A DNA stretch of 64,000 nucleotides from Haliclystus octoradiatus (Eukaryota > Cnidaria > Staurozoa > Stauromedusae > Haliclystidae): the NCBI GenBank assembly GCA_916610825.1, contig OU744451.1, positions 9,794,989 through 9,858,988 on the forward strand, in the 5' to 3' direction. The notes beneath the pieces were generated by a model. The model did not search any database, was not told the origin of the DNA, and worked only from the letters and a program-made list of their open reading frames with translations. Shown here one piece after another: positions 45,616-58,500 of this stretch. Both the position numbers and the translations under genes were made by a program. Within the stretch, counting starts at the first letter, position 1, and each line of letters starts with the position of its first letter.

Positions 45616-47232
45616 ATGAATGTATGTCTACAACAGGCATCTCGTGTAAATGGTATTCTAGTATTAATAGAAACAGATTTCTAGATTTTTCTTGCAGCAT
45701 AAATTCAAAATAGAACGTTTTCTTACTTGTGAATCCAATTTGCATTTGATTTTATTTACCCGCTAGACTATCAACCTATTAAATTTTGACAATCTCTAAA
45801 TACTTTAGTACAATTTCATCAAATAAAATATCTAATGAAGGTTAATATTTTAAAATAACGTCAGATAGTCTTTTATACGAGAAATCTGTAAATATACAAG
45901 GTTATCTGCTTTATTTCACCGATAGGAATTCCCGGTAAGACCTCAAATATAGAAACATAGAATATACAAATAACTTACTTGCAAAGAGAAAATAGTATTA
46001 ATATTAGTATTTATCACAAATTATACGCTTGATTATCAACTCAACTTTAATTTTGTTGCATTATCTATACTTGAATTTTATCTCGTTATGCAGATCAATG
46101 ATAAGAAAAGTATGCACTGTTTTCATTTTCGAAACTGAAGCAGAATATTGGGTGTTGCTCTTATCGTTGATCAACCCAAATTAAATTTAATTTTAATGAC
46201 GTTAACAACTTTTTTGTTAGTTATTGCTGTAAAATCAGATAATCACTAAATGCCAATACGCAAAAAAATTTTTTTTTATTTTTTATGTTAAATTATATGT
46301 TCTATACATTTATACATACAATTGTGCAATTCCTTACTTAACTTTGAACTCTATATCTTTAAATTATCTCTCTATAGGCTTCGAAAATCTCGTCTAACTT
46401 TGACTATTTTAGTCGGGAGCTGCCCTTCCCCCTATTTAAAGATTTTCTTGTTGGTTCTTATATTTTGATGCCCCGCGCTAAAGTGTTGATTTCAACTCCG
46501 TGTTTTGCATACTTTGTGTGTGATTTCAAAACAGATTGATTCATCAATGTTCCCACAGATTATATAATAAAGTAACTCTTTTATAAGATGTAGAATGTTT
46601 ATATTTCAATTTATAAAAAGAAATGATTTGCTTAGTTATTATAGTAACTCAATGCAATTTAGTACTTTGAATTAATTTAATTTTCATAAAACTGATTGAC
46701 TCGTTTAATTATACTTATCCCAACTTTTTCCTCGTGGCTTAAATTCAAGACAGAACATTTTCCTTCTGGATATTTCAATTATATAAAAATATTTCAATAA
46801 TATAAATATTGTTAAATTCTTTACATTTGTTGATACAATATTATCAAAATAGATATCAAATGAAGTTTACTATTTTAGAAGAACGTCTGAAAATCATAAT
46901 TTTCATCCAGAACCTAGTTACTGTACAAATTTAGTTCGACATAAATATTTGCATTATTTCTCAAAAACAAATTATCTGTACTATCACGCAAGTGAGACGT
47001 ACATAAGTCGCACACAGACCACAAATATTCTAAATAAATAATCTATTAACAAACAGACATTACTATTCAACTAGAGACACAGATAATTCCTTCAAAAGCA
47101 GACAATGCTAATAATGTAGAATTTATAGAACGAACGAACCGAAGTAGTAGACTTGATTCCTTTTTTAGTAATTTATTGTTGTGCTATGTCAAAATTGTAA
47201 TTATTAGATTATCATAGTTATTATTGTATTAA
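45616..47232 (+). repeat. Interspersed repeat family Y, copy 2 (uninterrupted)
   Basis: About 1.6 kb, homologous to copy 1 end to end and lacking the TIR insertion. It serves as the empty site. No coding frame is shared between the copies. Confidence 0.85.
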
Positions 47233-48904
47233 TGTGCCTATGAAATGAAAAAAATGGGTTTTCAGATTTTACAGATTATAAATCAGCATGTTCAACTTAG
47301 TACCATCGCAATATTTCTTTTACAAATTCGGTATCTAAGATATATTTTTGGCATCACAAAGGTGCTACATTTTGGATGATTTTGGGGACCTGCGCCTGGG
47401 CACTAATTTAGCGGCTGTGACGTCGAGAGTTGCACGTCGACTGTGACACGAATTTCATTGCAATCGCTCAAGTCACAAACACAGGTTCTTATTGCTTCTT
47501 TATTTTGCTTGAAAAACAACGTCTGATTTTGATCAAGCAGAACTTAATTCTGGTTTAGAATGTATTGTATCAAGCTGTGAAGAGACATTATCCTTTCAGT
47601 TTCAACACAGCTATGGCAAGGTGAAGTAATTGCTCTGAACGTCCAAAATAATTCTGAAAAACACCATTACGAAGAGAATGAAGAAACATTATATGGTCGG
47701 TTTATTTTGAGCATTTGAAGGCAACGTTGGAGATGAAAAAGATTTTAGTGTTTGAAAAGTGGTTATCACAAATGATGTAGAAACTCAGACAACATTAGGT
47801 AGCTTAGCTTCATTTTCTACATAATGTTAAGCCTGATAGTCTAGACCAACCTAAATATCCTTTTCGGAACCGAATTGCACATGTAGTCTATCGAATATTT
47901 TTCACCTCTACATTCTACTTTTTTCTGGATTTGTAGACTTATGTAATGTCAATTTTATCACATTTCATTGTAAGTTTGAGTGAATTTTGTGCAAGAAATA
48001 TTTCCTGGCAAGACACTGGAGAATGCAGTCTTCCTGAGGTTGGAATTCAAAATAATGCTGATGTTAGATGGAAATCCTTCAAAAAAACAATTATCCAATA
48101 GACATTAAATATCAGTTGAGACAAAAATATTCTCAAAGAAAATCAAATTACATTTATTGACAAATAACTACAAGGAATACACTGATGTCTTTACATGAAA
48201 TTTAACAATTTCTGGAGCATGCTTTTATTGATCTTTTACACCATTCTCTGAAATGATGCATGTTTCTGCACGATAGATGGATATGTGGGTCTCTCAAATG
48301 GGAAACATTTCACAGGCGCTGTGCTGCCAGCATGCTTTTATCATAACACAACCAGATGCACCAAGTTTCTGAATAGCTAAACACCTGGATAAAACAATGA
48401 ACTACTGTAAACACTGTTAACAATAAACTGTCAGAAATATAATCTCTCCGTCCTTCGAATATAAAGTCTGACAGATGATTTTCCTGCTGGAATTCTAGAA
48501 CGTTTTGAAATTTTTCCACGTTTTGGTCTAAAGAAACATATTTACTCTAGCCTTCTGGACACTAGAATTGCAGTTGCTGGATTCCCAGTTCTGTTTGACC
48601 CTCTCGAGAATGAAATTATGTGCACTCGGTATCACTTGAGCATGGCCCAATGAATATGTCTCCCTACTCTGAAGCAATATATATGAGGCAGTTTTGATGC
48701 TGATTTTAAATCATCTCACAATCTAAACACACATGCATGGTGATACATGTTATAGCAGATTCTGATTGATGGTCGAATATCAAGTTTTAACCCTTGGTGA
48801 CTTGTTGACTTGAGCAATTAACCAAAAATGATCGGCATTACTATAGTAATATGGTTTTGATTGTTGGGTGTGTCTGTTAAATGTCATGTTAACTGATTTT
48901 CTTC
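47233..48904. other. No supported gene; possible decayed coding sequence
   Basis: A GC-richer patch at ~47390-47460 has short inverted parts (CGTCGAGAGTTGC, GCACGTCGAC). The plus strand from ~47560 to ~48650 gives many short peptide-like runs separated by stops, which could be an old pseudogene. Nothing identifiable. Confidence 0.35.
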
Positions 48905-49070
48905 ATGTCAATTGATTTTGAGATAAATGACAGTGATAGAAGAGGCATGATTGACAATATTTTGTTATCTTTATAATAGCATCGTCAGGCAAGAGAGACG
49001 AAAGTGATGATGGAAATTTGCAAATATTGGCAATCATGTCTCTTTTATCGCTGTCATTTATCTCAAACTT
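48905..49070. mobile_element. Solo Penelope 3' end in inverted arrangement
   Basis: 48915-48990 matches the region behind the Penelope ORF at 61566-61645 (TGAGATAAATGACAGTGATA, TTGTTATCTT, ATCGTCAGGC). The outer ~40 bp recur inverted at 49030-49070 (TCTCTTTTATCGCTGTCATT). No RT sequence is attached. The hammerhead-like core is degenerate here (CTGACGA kept, GAAA changed). Confidence 0.7.
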
Positions 49071-49999
49071 AATAAATAATAATTTATTAGTCAATTGATT
49101 TGCAATTTAAAATATAATTTATTCTTTAGTATGCTTAGGTATTGAATCCTATTATATGAATTACGACTTATACCCCTAGTCCCAAAGAGTGCCTGAATAG
49201 CATCTTCTCCTTATTCTAATACTCACATTTTCACAGTTAGTAATGGATTTGAAGTCTAACTTTTATGCTAAAAAGCAATTTAGTCATCTTTAACATGGCA
49301 ATTTATCTTTCAAAATGTGCTACAGTACATAGATAGTCAAGATGCATACATACTTGACACATCTCCTCTCCAATGTACGCAGCTGTATGGTTTTGGTACG
49401 ACCCCCTCCCCCTCAACTGAGTACGTACTTTATGGATGGCTTGGCCCCTTATTGATAATTTGGTTGTTTTGTTTGCATTTAGGATTAGGTCTACTATTGG
49501 CTCTCTTGCTGCACTGGTGGTACTTGAGTTTCTCTACTAATCTTGCTCTTGCCCGGATTTGGATCATTCTGCTGCTACCATCGATCTATGTATTTTATTT
49601 ATGTGAATTATATTTTATTGTTATCTCAATCCTACTCATTGTTTCTCAATTCTTAGTTTTGTAGATTTTTCTTAAGATCAGATATTATAGGCCCATAGTA
49701 GAATTTCATATAAATTTCATATTGCCTGGCAAGTTATTATGATAAGATAATAAATTATAATTTTAATAATTGTATGCATGTAAGATCACAAAGTTATGGG
49801 GAAATAATATCCATGCCATCTGTCTGTAATTCTGTAAATCTGACCTATTTTTATACAAGAAGGAAATTTTATAGAAATATATTCTGTTGAATCCAAGTAT
49901 TCTATATTTTGATCTATCCAGCTATTTATATCTACAACTGGAGCGAAAGTTCACGCATTTACAAACACACGAAATGTGACAAGTTTTAGCTTTTAATGA
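49071..49999. other. No supported gene
   Basis: A 115-codon hydrophobic frame (49317-49664) opens at a non-ATG codon and has no recognisable family. Otherwise AT-rich sequence. Confidence 0.4.
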
Positions 50000-50890
50000 C
50001 GGTAGCACAGTACGAGCTGCTCAAAAGTACATGACATTTTTACTTGATAAGAGGAAATATCATCGTCATGTGTCATCAATGTTAAATAGCCATTCCACAT
50101 GTTCAAGTGTGTTCAGCAATATTGTGTGAGCCTATTTTATTAGCACGAAAAGAGCAAGACGAGCTAAAACTCCGAACTCGATATATTCAATAATGCAAGT
50201 TGTAAACAGGCACAAAATTATGAGAATTTAGAACTGATACATATAGCTCGAACAAAGTGTAAAACTGTAAATTAAAACCCGAGTGAAATACACACATTCA
50301 TAAAAAGCACTATAAATGTTTATCTAATTGTGATCTGATTGAATTAGTTAAAGAGTTTGCCAGGAGAATCTAACTTGATATCAGTCCTTTTCAGATTCAT
50401 ATTACTTATAAGTAGCATTTAGGAAGGCTTTGCTTCTTTATTACAACTTCGAAAAAACATTTACGTTAATTTAGCTCACTTTACCGAACACGTGAATAAT
50501 TTGATGATGATGATTCTACAAGGATGTTATTATAAATAAAACTATTTAGAGAATCCTATTCAAATATGTTGAATCTGAGTCGCCTATCATTATCCGATTC
50601 ATCTCGGACAGCTATGAAATTATTTATTGACGATAATGAAATGAAGAAATCGCAAATATAACAAAGATATTATGAAATTCAGTTTTAGCACTCATGGTCA
50701 GCTATATGTAGCATGCTCAAGGGTAACCCATTGGTATACAGTAAATCTATAAATTGCCATCAACAAGTGATCATAGTTTAAAAAAAAAGAAAAAATGTAC
50801 AAAGAAATAATTTTGCCACTTAAATGTGTAAATAATCTATCTCGTATTATCTGCTACTGCCATTAATCAGTTTTTTGATATTTGCGTTTC
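50000..50890 (+). repeat. Dispersed repeat, second copy
   Basis: Homologous in reverse orientation to 38950-39700. It ends at the hexanucleotide tract that follows. No coding frame. Confidence 0.65.
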
Positions 50891-50892
50891 TT

Positions 50893-50962
50893 ATTTGAAT
50901 TTTGAATTTGAATTTGAATTTGAATTTGAATTTAAATTTGAATTTGAATTTGAATTTGAATA
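50893..50962. repeat. (TTTGAA)n hexanucleotide tract
   Basis: About eleven near-perfect TTTGAA copies at the edge of the dispersed repeat. Confidence 0.95.
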
Positions 50963-51132
50963 AGTAGATCTAGCCTAGCGTAAATGTATATAGACTCTAC
51001 CATTTTAATCATAGGTCCTAATTTATCAAACATTAACCTTTGAACAATGTAGTAATTAACGATATTGTCCCCCATGCAAGCTAATATGCGTGTAGACTCT
51101 TCAACACGCATTGCGTGTAACTATTATTCTAG

Positions 51133-51224
51133 TTCGTTAAATGAAGGACTAGTAAGCCCTAATAAGAAAAGGAGGAAGGAGAAAGCTGGTAGGAAATCAC
51201 CAAGACCAGACAATAAAGCGAAAG
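51133..51224 (+). CDS. Isolated internal exon candidate, basic peptide
   Basis: Acceptor ACTATTATTCTAG and a strong donor AAAG|GTAAGC bound 92 nt that read SLNEGLVSPNKKRRKEKAG and RKSPRPDNKAKG in the open frame. NKKRRKEK looks like a nuclear localisation signal. Sequence just upstream (GCAAGCTAATATGCRTGTA) is shared with ~39985, so the exon borders on repeat DNA. No partner exons were found, and it could be chance. Confidence 0.3.
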
Positions 51225-51249
51225 GTAAGCATATCCAATATTCTAATTA

Positions 51250-54200
51250 ATTAATAGTTACTCTGTAGTAAGCCCATCGGTTATGAATTGCTAAATAAGA
51301 GACATATACTGCGAGCTAATTATGAAGACCATTATAGGGTATGTAGCCCAAGACTAAGATAATATACCGATAACTAGGCTTTAACCAAGATAGCTCAACT
51401 CAAAACTGCGATTTTACTTTACGCATTTTCAAAAAGGCAGAACGTTATTTTACCTTTATGAAAATGAACAAAATGAAATATTTTTCACATCTTTCAGTTA
51501 TAAACAACATATTCCGTACGTCACTCTACAGTTCCTTATCAACAATTTATTGCTTTTTACATTAGGAAGTATTGCTTTGTCAAATATTCTGTTTTCAACT
51601 TGGAAAGGTGAAGTGTATTTGCTCATTTTCATAAAGGTAATATAAGTTCTGCTCTTTTGAAAAGACTTAAATTTGCAGTTTTGAGTTGCACTCCTTGTTG
51701 TATAGCTTTACAACATCTTTGTAAGACATATCTATGATAAACACATAGCTCAACGTTGTTATCGGTTCGAGAAAATTGAATAAATTTATCATCACTTTTG
51801 TCATCTATCATGGGATACGCCAAATTGACTGCAGGTATCGTCGTCAAGTGTACATTTCCAAAAGCCAAGCCTTCATGACTTTCAACTGCCAATGTTACCA
51901 AATATTTCACTGTCTGATATCACACCCAATTACTGTCCTAGCTACCACTATGACGATGAAGAATAAGAGATTTTAAGAAAGAAGAAGGGTATGCTAGAAT
52001 ATGTGAGAGAAACAAACACTGATTTGTTGGTTATCAATTAATTTTATACTTATCTTGATCATAAATTGCAGGAGCATATGGTATGAACAAATGAACATAC
52101 TTGTCTTTCCTTTATTTTAAATTACATTCCCTGGTGATTTGACATCGCGTATAGTTTCAAGAAATCCAAGGACTCAAATGTTTTCTGGGAAAAACTGGAA
52201 CAACGTAATGTAGTGGCATCCTTCCTAATTGATATATATTTGGCATCCTTCCAAGTAATTCTTCATTCACCAAAAATACAATGACAGGGAGTAGGTCTAA
52301 TACGTGTGAACAGAAAAATCATGGACTAGAAAATCAAGATTTCATAAGAAAGAGTGAGAATTAACCCTTCTTAGTATTTAAATAATATAATATATCCTAA
52401 GATGCGATCGTAGAAGATGAAGAGCACATAGCACATATTAATTATCAGCCAGCATGATTTAAAGCTATGAAATAAAAATAGGTACTACGCAGTTCATGTT
52501 TCGCGCCAACAGGTGTTCTGAAACGAGGAAGATAGTGCAGATTTCAGAGCAAACGGGAATACCCCAACGAGCAGAAGTGATTCGCAACTAGAAAGATGTA
52601 TACTCCAATCTGTACGGTACTAAATCTAACCTCCCTACTAGTGAGCTGATCACGCGACGTAATGTTTGAGTTGAGGTAGCCCCCCGAAAAAAGCAGAATA
52701 AAATCAATTCAACGCTCGGACGAAATAATTTCTCGTAGAGTCATTCAGCGCGTTGAATCTGATACAGATTGTGGATTAACACAAAAGTCAAACAGTACGA
52801 CTGTTCTTTTATGATTATTCTAGAGCGACATATATTATAGTTATGTATTTTGTGTGACCGCAGTCCTTCTCAAATATTAATATGTAGACATGTGTCATTC
52901 GAAATAGCTTGATCCTGCGCTATATAAATTATAAATATTTTTAACTTTCAACTGAGTTGTTCGTGAGTGAATATTTCTATAAGATATACTTTTCATAATC
53001 TAAATGTGAATGTAAACTAACTCGCTATGCACAGGCGACTTTTTCTCAAGATAGTTGGTACTGCAATTGTGCTTACTAAACTTTTTCGGATTTATTTGAG
53101 TACTTCTAAATTATTAAACAGACATTTTTCAAATATAATTTCCTAAATTTTAGGTTCTAAATTGATGTTTGTCTATCGTAAAAGTTTAGAAACCAAGTTA
53201 TCGTATAGTTTATACGACTGTGGATAGATATATTCTACTCAGTAATGCAACAAAGTGTTCATCTGATGAGACATTTTTGCTTTTCACTGATTCAAATATT
53301 ATTAAAAAACCATTGAAAATTGTTTAGTACCATCAGTACTATAATAATGTAATATAATATGAGGTGAACACATGTATGTGAGGGTGCTCGATGCTTGTTA
53401 AGACATACATAGCATAGTACAGAATAGAAACAAAGATGAGGCAAAAACCCTTACAGCCTTTCTAGTGCAGTACTATAAAATTCTATAAAATATCGGAAAA
53501 TAGTACAAAAATGATCGAGATAAACATGATATAGCAGGTTAATGCTTATAATTTGTTTTGTGAGGGCTCAGAAAATCTTATTTTACAGCCCTACACTAGA
53601 ACTACAGTAATGCAGATTCTACTATTTTGCGGCTTTGCGGTATATTTTCAGCGCATATTGTTCCACGATGTGTATAGTTATTGGAAATACGGTATACGGA
53701 GACGATAAATCGGAGAGTGTTAGACGAAGAAAACTATGGACAGATTTTGTTTCTGTGAAAAGGGTTTAGTTTGAGCCTTCTAATCGCTCAAGCATATGTT
53801 CAAAGCGCTTAACATAAACGAGAATTATAATGGCAATGCTGTATAGTCAGTTAAAATGGAGCATTCTGTCGGCCAAGAATAATTACAGAATATATATGGT
53901 GCAATTAGAACGTTTCCTACTATACATTTACATTACTCTCAAAAGAATAACACATTCTCATTTTTGACATGCTTACAACAATATATTATGCTTAGCCGGC
54001 TGTTGTAGTCACCAGACAATCTTTCGATATGTGTTAAATATGCGCGAGAATGATATTTCAAATTAGGACTTAACAAGGACCTGCTCCTAATCATTCTTGC
54101 AATTTGATTGGTTAATGTCAATAGCACAAATTCCCCAAATCCGAGCTTGACCCCTTTGATCTCAAGAATTTTATTAAGAAATCAAACGATCGATAATTAT

Positions 54201-54764
54201 TTAAAAATGTAAAGTAATTAAAAGTAAAAACAAATGCAAATACAGTGAATATTTGTAGAGTTATATACAATATGTTATTTCGTTGAGTTACTATTTTATG
54301 CAGTTTCCCAGTTTTTCAAAATAAATCAAATGGCTTGCATGAGAAATATCTGAGCCAGTAAACAAGCATGTTTCAAGTGTATCTAAATAGTTTGCACAAA
54401 TTAACAATTCAAAAACAATCGGCCAAACTTTAACTGAATTGATAATTGTGGAACATGAAAAAACGTAATTTAATTTCATTATAATGCAGGCGCTCATCCT
54501 TTAATGGCCAAATTCCAAACGTTCCTAGCAATAGGTATAATTAAATTTTAATTCCTGGCAAGAAAGGAAAACTCTCCAATAAACTACCAAAATTAACCAT
54601 AAAAAATCAATCACTAAAATTTAAAATACTGTAATTAAACCATTTCTCCGAATGGAAGTTCTCAAAAGTTCTCATAAATTCAATTATCTGCTCTTTAAAT
54701 CGCATACAACGCGTAATAAATAGGCAATTAGCAAACAGTTAGTCAATAAAGCAATTGTTTCATT
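51250..54764. other. Long stretch without recognised features
   Basis: AT-rich; short frames only, none with a motif, start context or splice pairs that I can defend. A GC-richer patch at ~52500-52760 shows nothing identifiable. Confidence 0.4.
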
Positions 54765-55175
54765 TTTCTTTCTTCGCGTTCACGGCTTTTTACGAAATTT
54801 TTCAAATTATAGTTAAGACACATGTTATTTCCTTTTCTCAATCAGTTTTCGATAATAAATAACATACACAAGAAAATAAAAAGCATTTTTTAAAGATAAA
54901 AATCCATGATTGTGAAATAGGACACGAGGTCAAGCATCCATTCTTTTTATTTCAAGAAGAAAAATATCAATTTCTCGATTTTTATTTTTTCCTCACAACT
55001 TTGAATCCTTCAAAACTTCAAGGCAAGGTACAGCTCTCGACTTAGCTTTCTTATTGTGACGTCATGGAAGTAGGAGAGTTACATACTTTATCATGAATTG
55101 TAAGATCAACAAATGCTCTGAAAAAGGGTACCAAGCAGTCCCAAATCAGGTCTGGTTGGGTTCTAAGCCAAATAG
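54765..55175 (+). repeat. Dispersed repeat, copy 2 (see 19030)
   Basis: Homologous to 19030-19284 with ~110 bp extra at ~54920-55030. It keeps TGACGTCATGGAAGTAGG and ATCAACAAATGCTCTGAAAA. Confidence 0.75.
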
Positions 55176-57345
55176 GTCGCGTGATCAATCCGATCTAAAG
55201 TCTAATAGACAAACCACATGACTTGTGGCCTTTTCGTAATTACGCTAGATCAAATCTCTCTTTTTCCTAAGCGACATTAGGATTAAACCAAAGACTTATA
55301 TATACTGCTGACGAAATTGTGCCACATGGGGAACAATGATGGCTGACGCAAAGGACTTATTTTAGTGCTCTCCTCATTGACATTTTCAAAACTATTTGAT
55401 CTCTTCTATAAACTCTTTTGTAATCTAAACTCCAAACAATATTTTCTCACCTTCATAGAAAGATAGTTTAAATAGGATTTTCCTGCCAGGGAAACGAGAT
55501 TTTTTCATAGGATCACAATTATTTTCAAATATTTATGAATAATTTCAAATCACACCGAGAGACAAGGAAATATAAAAATAAAATAAAATAAACTATTTAC
55601 CTTCAAATGCGATTAAAGAAATAGAATTTTTAACCCATGTATGATGCAACTTGAAATTGGTAGTCATAAATAACTCCTTTTTAAATAAAAATCCTGTTTC
55701 ATTTAGAAACAAAAATATTAAAGTTTGGCACTGGATAGAATCAGCAGTCTATGAAGTCTATGGTTTAAACACCACTTTGGCATGAAATCAACGAACATGA
55801 TGTTATTGAGCATTTTCGTGTAATATCTTGGATAAAAAATTAAAACAATAGCACGTGAGGCATTCTGATCAATCAGTGGCCGTAGCTGAGAGAAAAAGTA
55901 AGTCAAAATTACGAGAAACCGACCGAATGACCAAACGACACGAGCGTGCGATTGATCGTCACGACAGAACGAATGAAAGACAGACGGAAATACTTTTTGC
56001 TTGTCCCCGAATCATATTCGAGTTGAAACTGGTTGAGGGAGATACGAGATCGAATTTCAGTCGATGAACTATGAACTTAGAACGACCTTATATATCTCAT
56101 ACTGATTATTTCAGGCTTGCACTTCAGATACCCGAACATCTTAAAAATATATGTTAACGTGTTGCTAAGCTGCTATTTGTGTTTATAAGTAGTTTAACGT
56201 AATAATATATACAAATCTAAACGCTTTTATTACTTGATTGGTTTCTATCACTATAAAGTGGTTTTCTTCCTATATACGACAATTAACACTCTGATTCCTT
56301 CATCTATGACAACAATCTGACTTCTGCACGCATGCGATAGGTTCTCCATTCTTTCTATCCCTATGCGTCTACTCGATATCAATGTTGCCCAAACTTCATG
56401 CTAACCCAAACTCAAATGCTGTATACTTAGAGATTAGAGGGGGAAAATCAAAATTGTATCTAATTTTGAGGTACGCTGAAAGAATGTGAAAGAAAACTAT
56501 TCTGTAAACCTATTTTATTGTTTCCAACTTATATAATCTACTGTTACTACAACAACTCATACTTATCTTGAACCTCTAGATAGATTGATGGCTTATGCAG
56601 ATAATAGACCGTAATTGAGCACTATCAGTGGAAATTCTATTAAAAATAATTAGATAGATATAAATTAATTATTTTCTTCAAATCTACAACAACAAACACC
56701 TTTTCATGTATATTTCACAGAATATCTCAGAAAGAACTGATCAGAATTCAAAGGGATATAAGGTATTTTTGTCATTATTCAATTTTATTCGCATTGCAGA
56801 CTATAACTGATACTTCAATTATTGAAAATTTGTTACAGTTTCAATTATCAAGTGCGTGAAAGTAAGACAAATCTCATGGTTAAAAAGAGGAAATTCAAAT
56901 ATATAGGTGTAAACTAAAGGATACACCAAGCTAGCTCGATCGTCGCTATAAACGACTAAATACAATTGGACGAGGTAAATTGGTGTTTCTTTCTAATTTA
57001 TCGATAGGTGTTCCTTGTTGTTTCTGTGAAAGTGAATTTCTCATCTTTAGCACTAATACAGATCAATACACAGAATGCATCATCTTTTATTCATTGTGTT
57101 CCACAACAAATCAAAAGACTATACATTACAGAAAACGCTAAAACACTCCATATTTTATACCATCTAGACTTCATCATAACCGATACAATGATTAAGAGAT
57201 ATTTTACTCAAAGGGAAAGAGCTACAGCTTATTGGTGATTTTCAATCCTGGTGTCATAAAAAAATAAAACCTTTAATTCTTGTATGTATAATGTGACATT
57301 GATATAGCTTTGATATTTTAGGAAGGAATTTCATGTGACCTGAAC
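55176..57345. other. No supported gene
   Basis: An Arg/Asp-rich frame at 55855-56067 opens at GTG and comes from a purine-rich GACAGAACGAA-like patch. A good acceptor TTGATATTTTAG at ~57321 precedes the exon at 57346. Confidence 0.4.
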
Positions 57346-57462
57346 ATGGATTTAAACAATAAGATTATAACGTTGTTGGTGCTGATGACGATATGCTGCT
57401 CAATCATAATTGCATCTCCGATATCAAAAAAAGACATGTTTTCTATTTCGGAAAGAGGAAAG
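57346..57462 (+). CDS. First coding exon with signal peptide
   Basis: ATG at 57346 opens 39 codons ending exactly at a consensus donor AAAG|GTGAGT, phase 0. The first ~24 residues (IITLLVLMTICCSIIIAS) are a classic signal peptide, followed by PISKKDMFSISERGK, a start typical of small secreted peptides or precursors. An acceptor ~24 bp upstream (TTTTAG|GAAGG) could end a 5'UTR intron or receive a spliced leader. No downstream exon was found before the LINE fragment at 57.9 kb. Product unknown. Confidence 0.5.
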
Positions 57463-57884
57463 GTGAGTTCATCCATTTTAGTTTCAATTATAAAAGATAA
57501 GAAGTTCATGCAGCCCACTTTTATGCATAGATTATAATTGCCAATGATTCTATCCCATCTTTTTTATTATCATTGCTTAATTTTTTGGAATCCAGATTCA
57601 GAAAGTTGAATGATTTTGATTTTCCTTTTGTAACTAAAAAAATACTACAATCATTACCAAATTATAGGTTTCCAACACTTTGAAATGGTTTCACTTATCC
57701 CTTTCCGAAAAACTTATATTCATCGTCTAATACTTATATTAACTATATTCAAAAGAACATTATAAAACCCTACTATTTCGTTTCGTTTTTTTTTTGTATA
57801 GTATGTTAACTTCTTAATTACCATTAATTTTGATGATCCTAATGATAGCTTCAAAAGTCTTTCATTCCAATTGTTATAACTAAT

Positions 57885-58500
57885 GTTGCAGCGACCGCAT
57901 ATGGCTTTAGTAAAGCGTCTTTACACTTTTTCTATTAATCTGATGTCTTTTAATAAATGCGGACTCCATACTTCAGTGTCAGATTCAAGAATTGGACGAA
58001 TATTTGTAATGAAGGCTTTTACAAGTAAGATAGCATTGCTTGAAGAGAAACTTTTTTGAGCCAATAAGATTGATTTCAGCTTTGCTACTATCTTTGCACA
58101 ATGTTTGGAAAATTTAAAATTGGATGATACAATGATACCAATTTCTCGAACAAAGTCAGTTTATGGTAAAACGTTTGTTGACAAATCGAAAGGTGTAATT
58201 GGAATTCCATTGATGTTGCCAGTAGATAATGTACTGCATTTGTCATATGCCACAAGAAGTTGCCAGATATCATCCCATGCTGTAAAAGAAGTTAATGTTT
58301 GTTGCAATGCTGGAGTGTGTTGACTGTTTCTAACTGAATAAAAATTGGCATCATCGGCAAATAACTTTACGTGACAGTCTGGTTTTAAACAATCTGTTAT
58401 ATTATTGATAAATACTAGGCTGGGAGAGACGACGATAGAGCATTGCCAATTGGAACTTGCTGTGATCGGTCAGAAAGAAACGAAATAGTTCTGAAATAGT
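57885..58500 (-). pseudogene. CR1-like LINE RT fragment with FADD box
   Basis: Minus-strand frames read VFINNITDCLKPDCHVKLFA followed by the catalytic FADDA (58348-58363), then AWDDIWQLLVAYDKCSTLS, REIGIIVSSNFKFSKHCAKI, NIRPILESDTEVWSPHLL and LIEKVQRRFTKAICG with some stops. The box before FADD (normally VPQGSVLGPLLF) is partly deleted. Related to, but different from, the LINE piece at 34.1-34.9 kb. Truncated at both ends. Confidence 0.85.

Noticed and set aside
49317-49664. 115-codon hydrophobic frame
   Set aside because: Non-ATG start and composition expected from T-rich DNA; no recognisable family.
55855-56067. Arg-rich frame
   Set aside because: GTG start, low-complexity purine-rich DNA; a GTAAGT inside could be a donor but no exon partner is visible.
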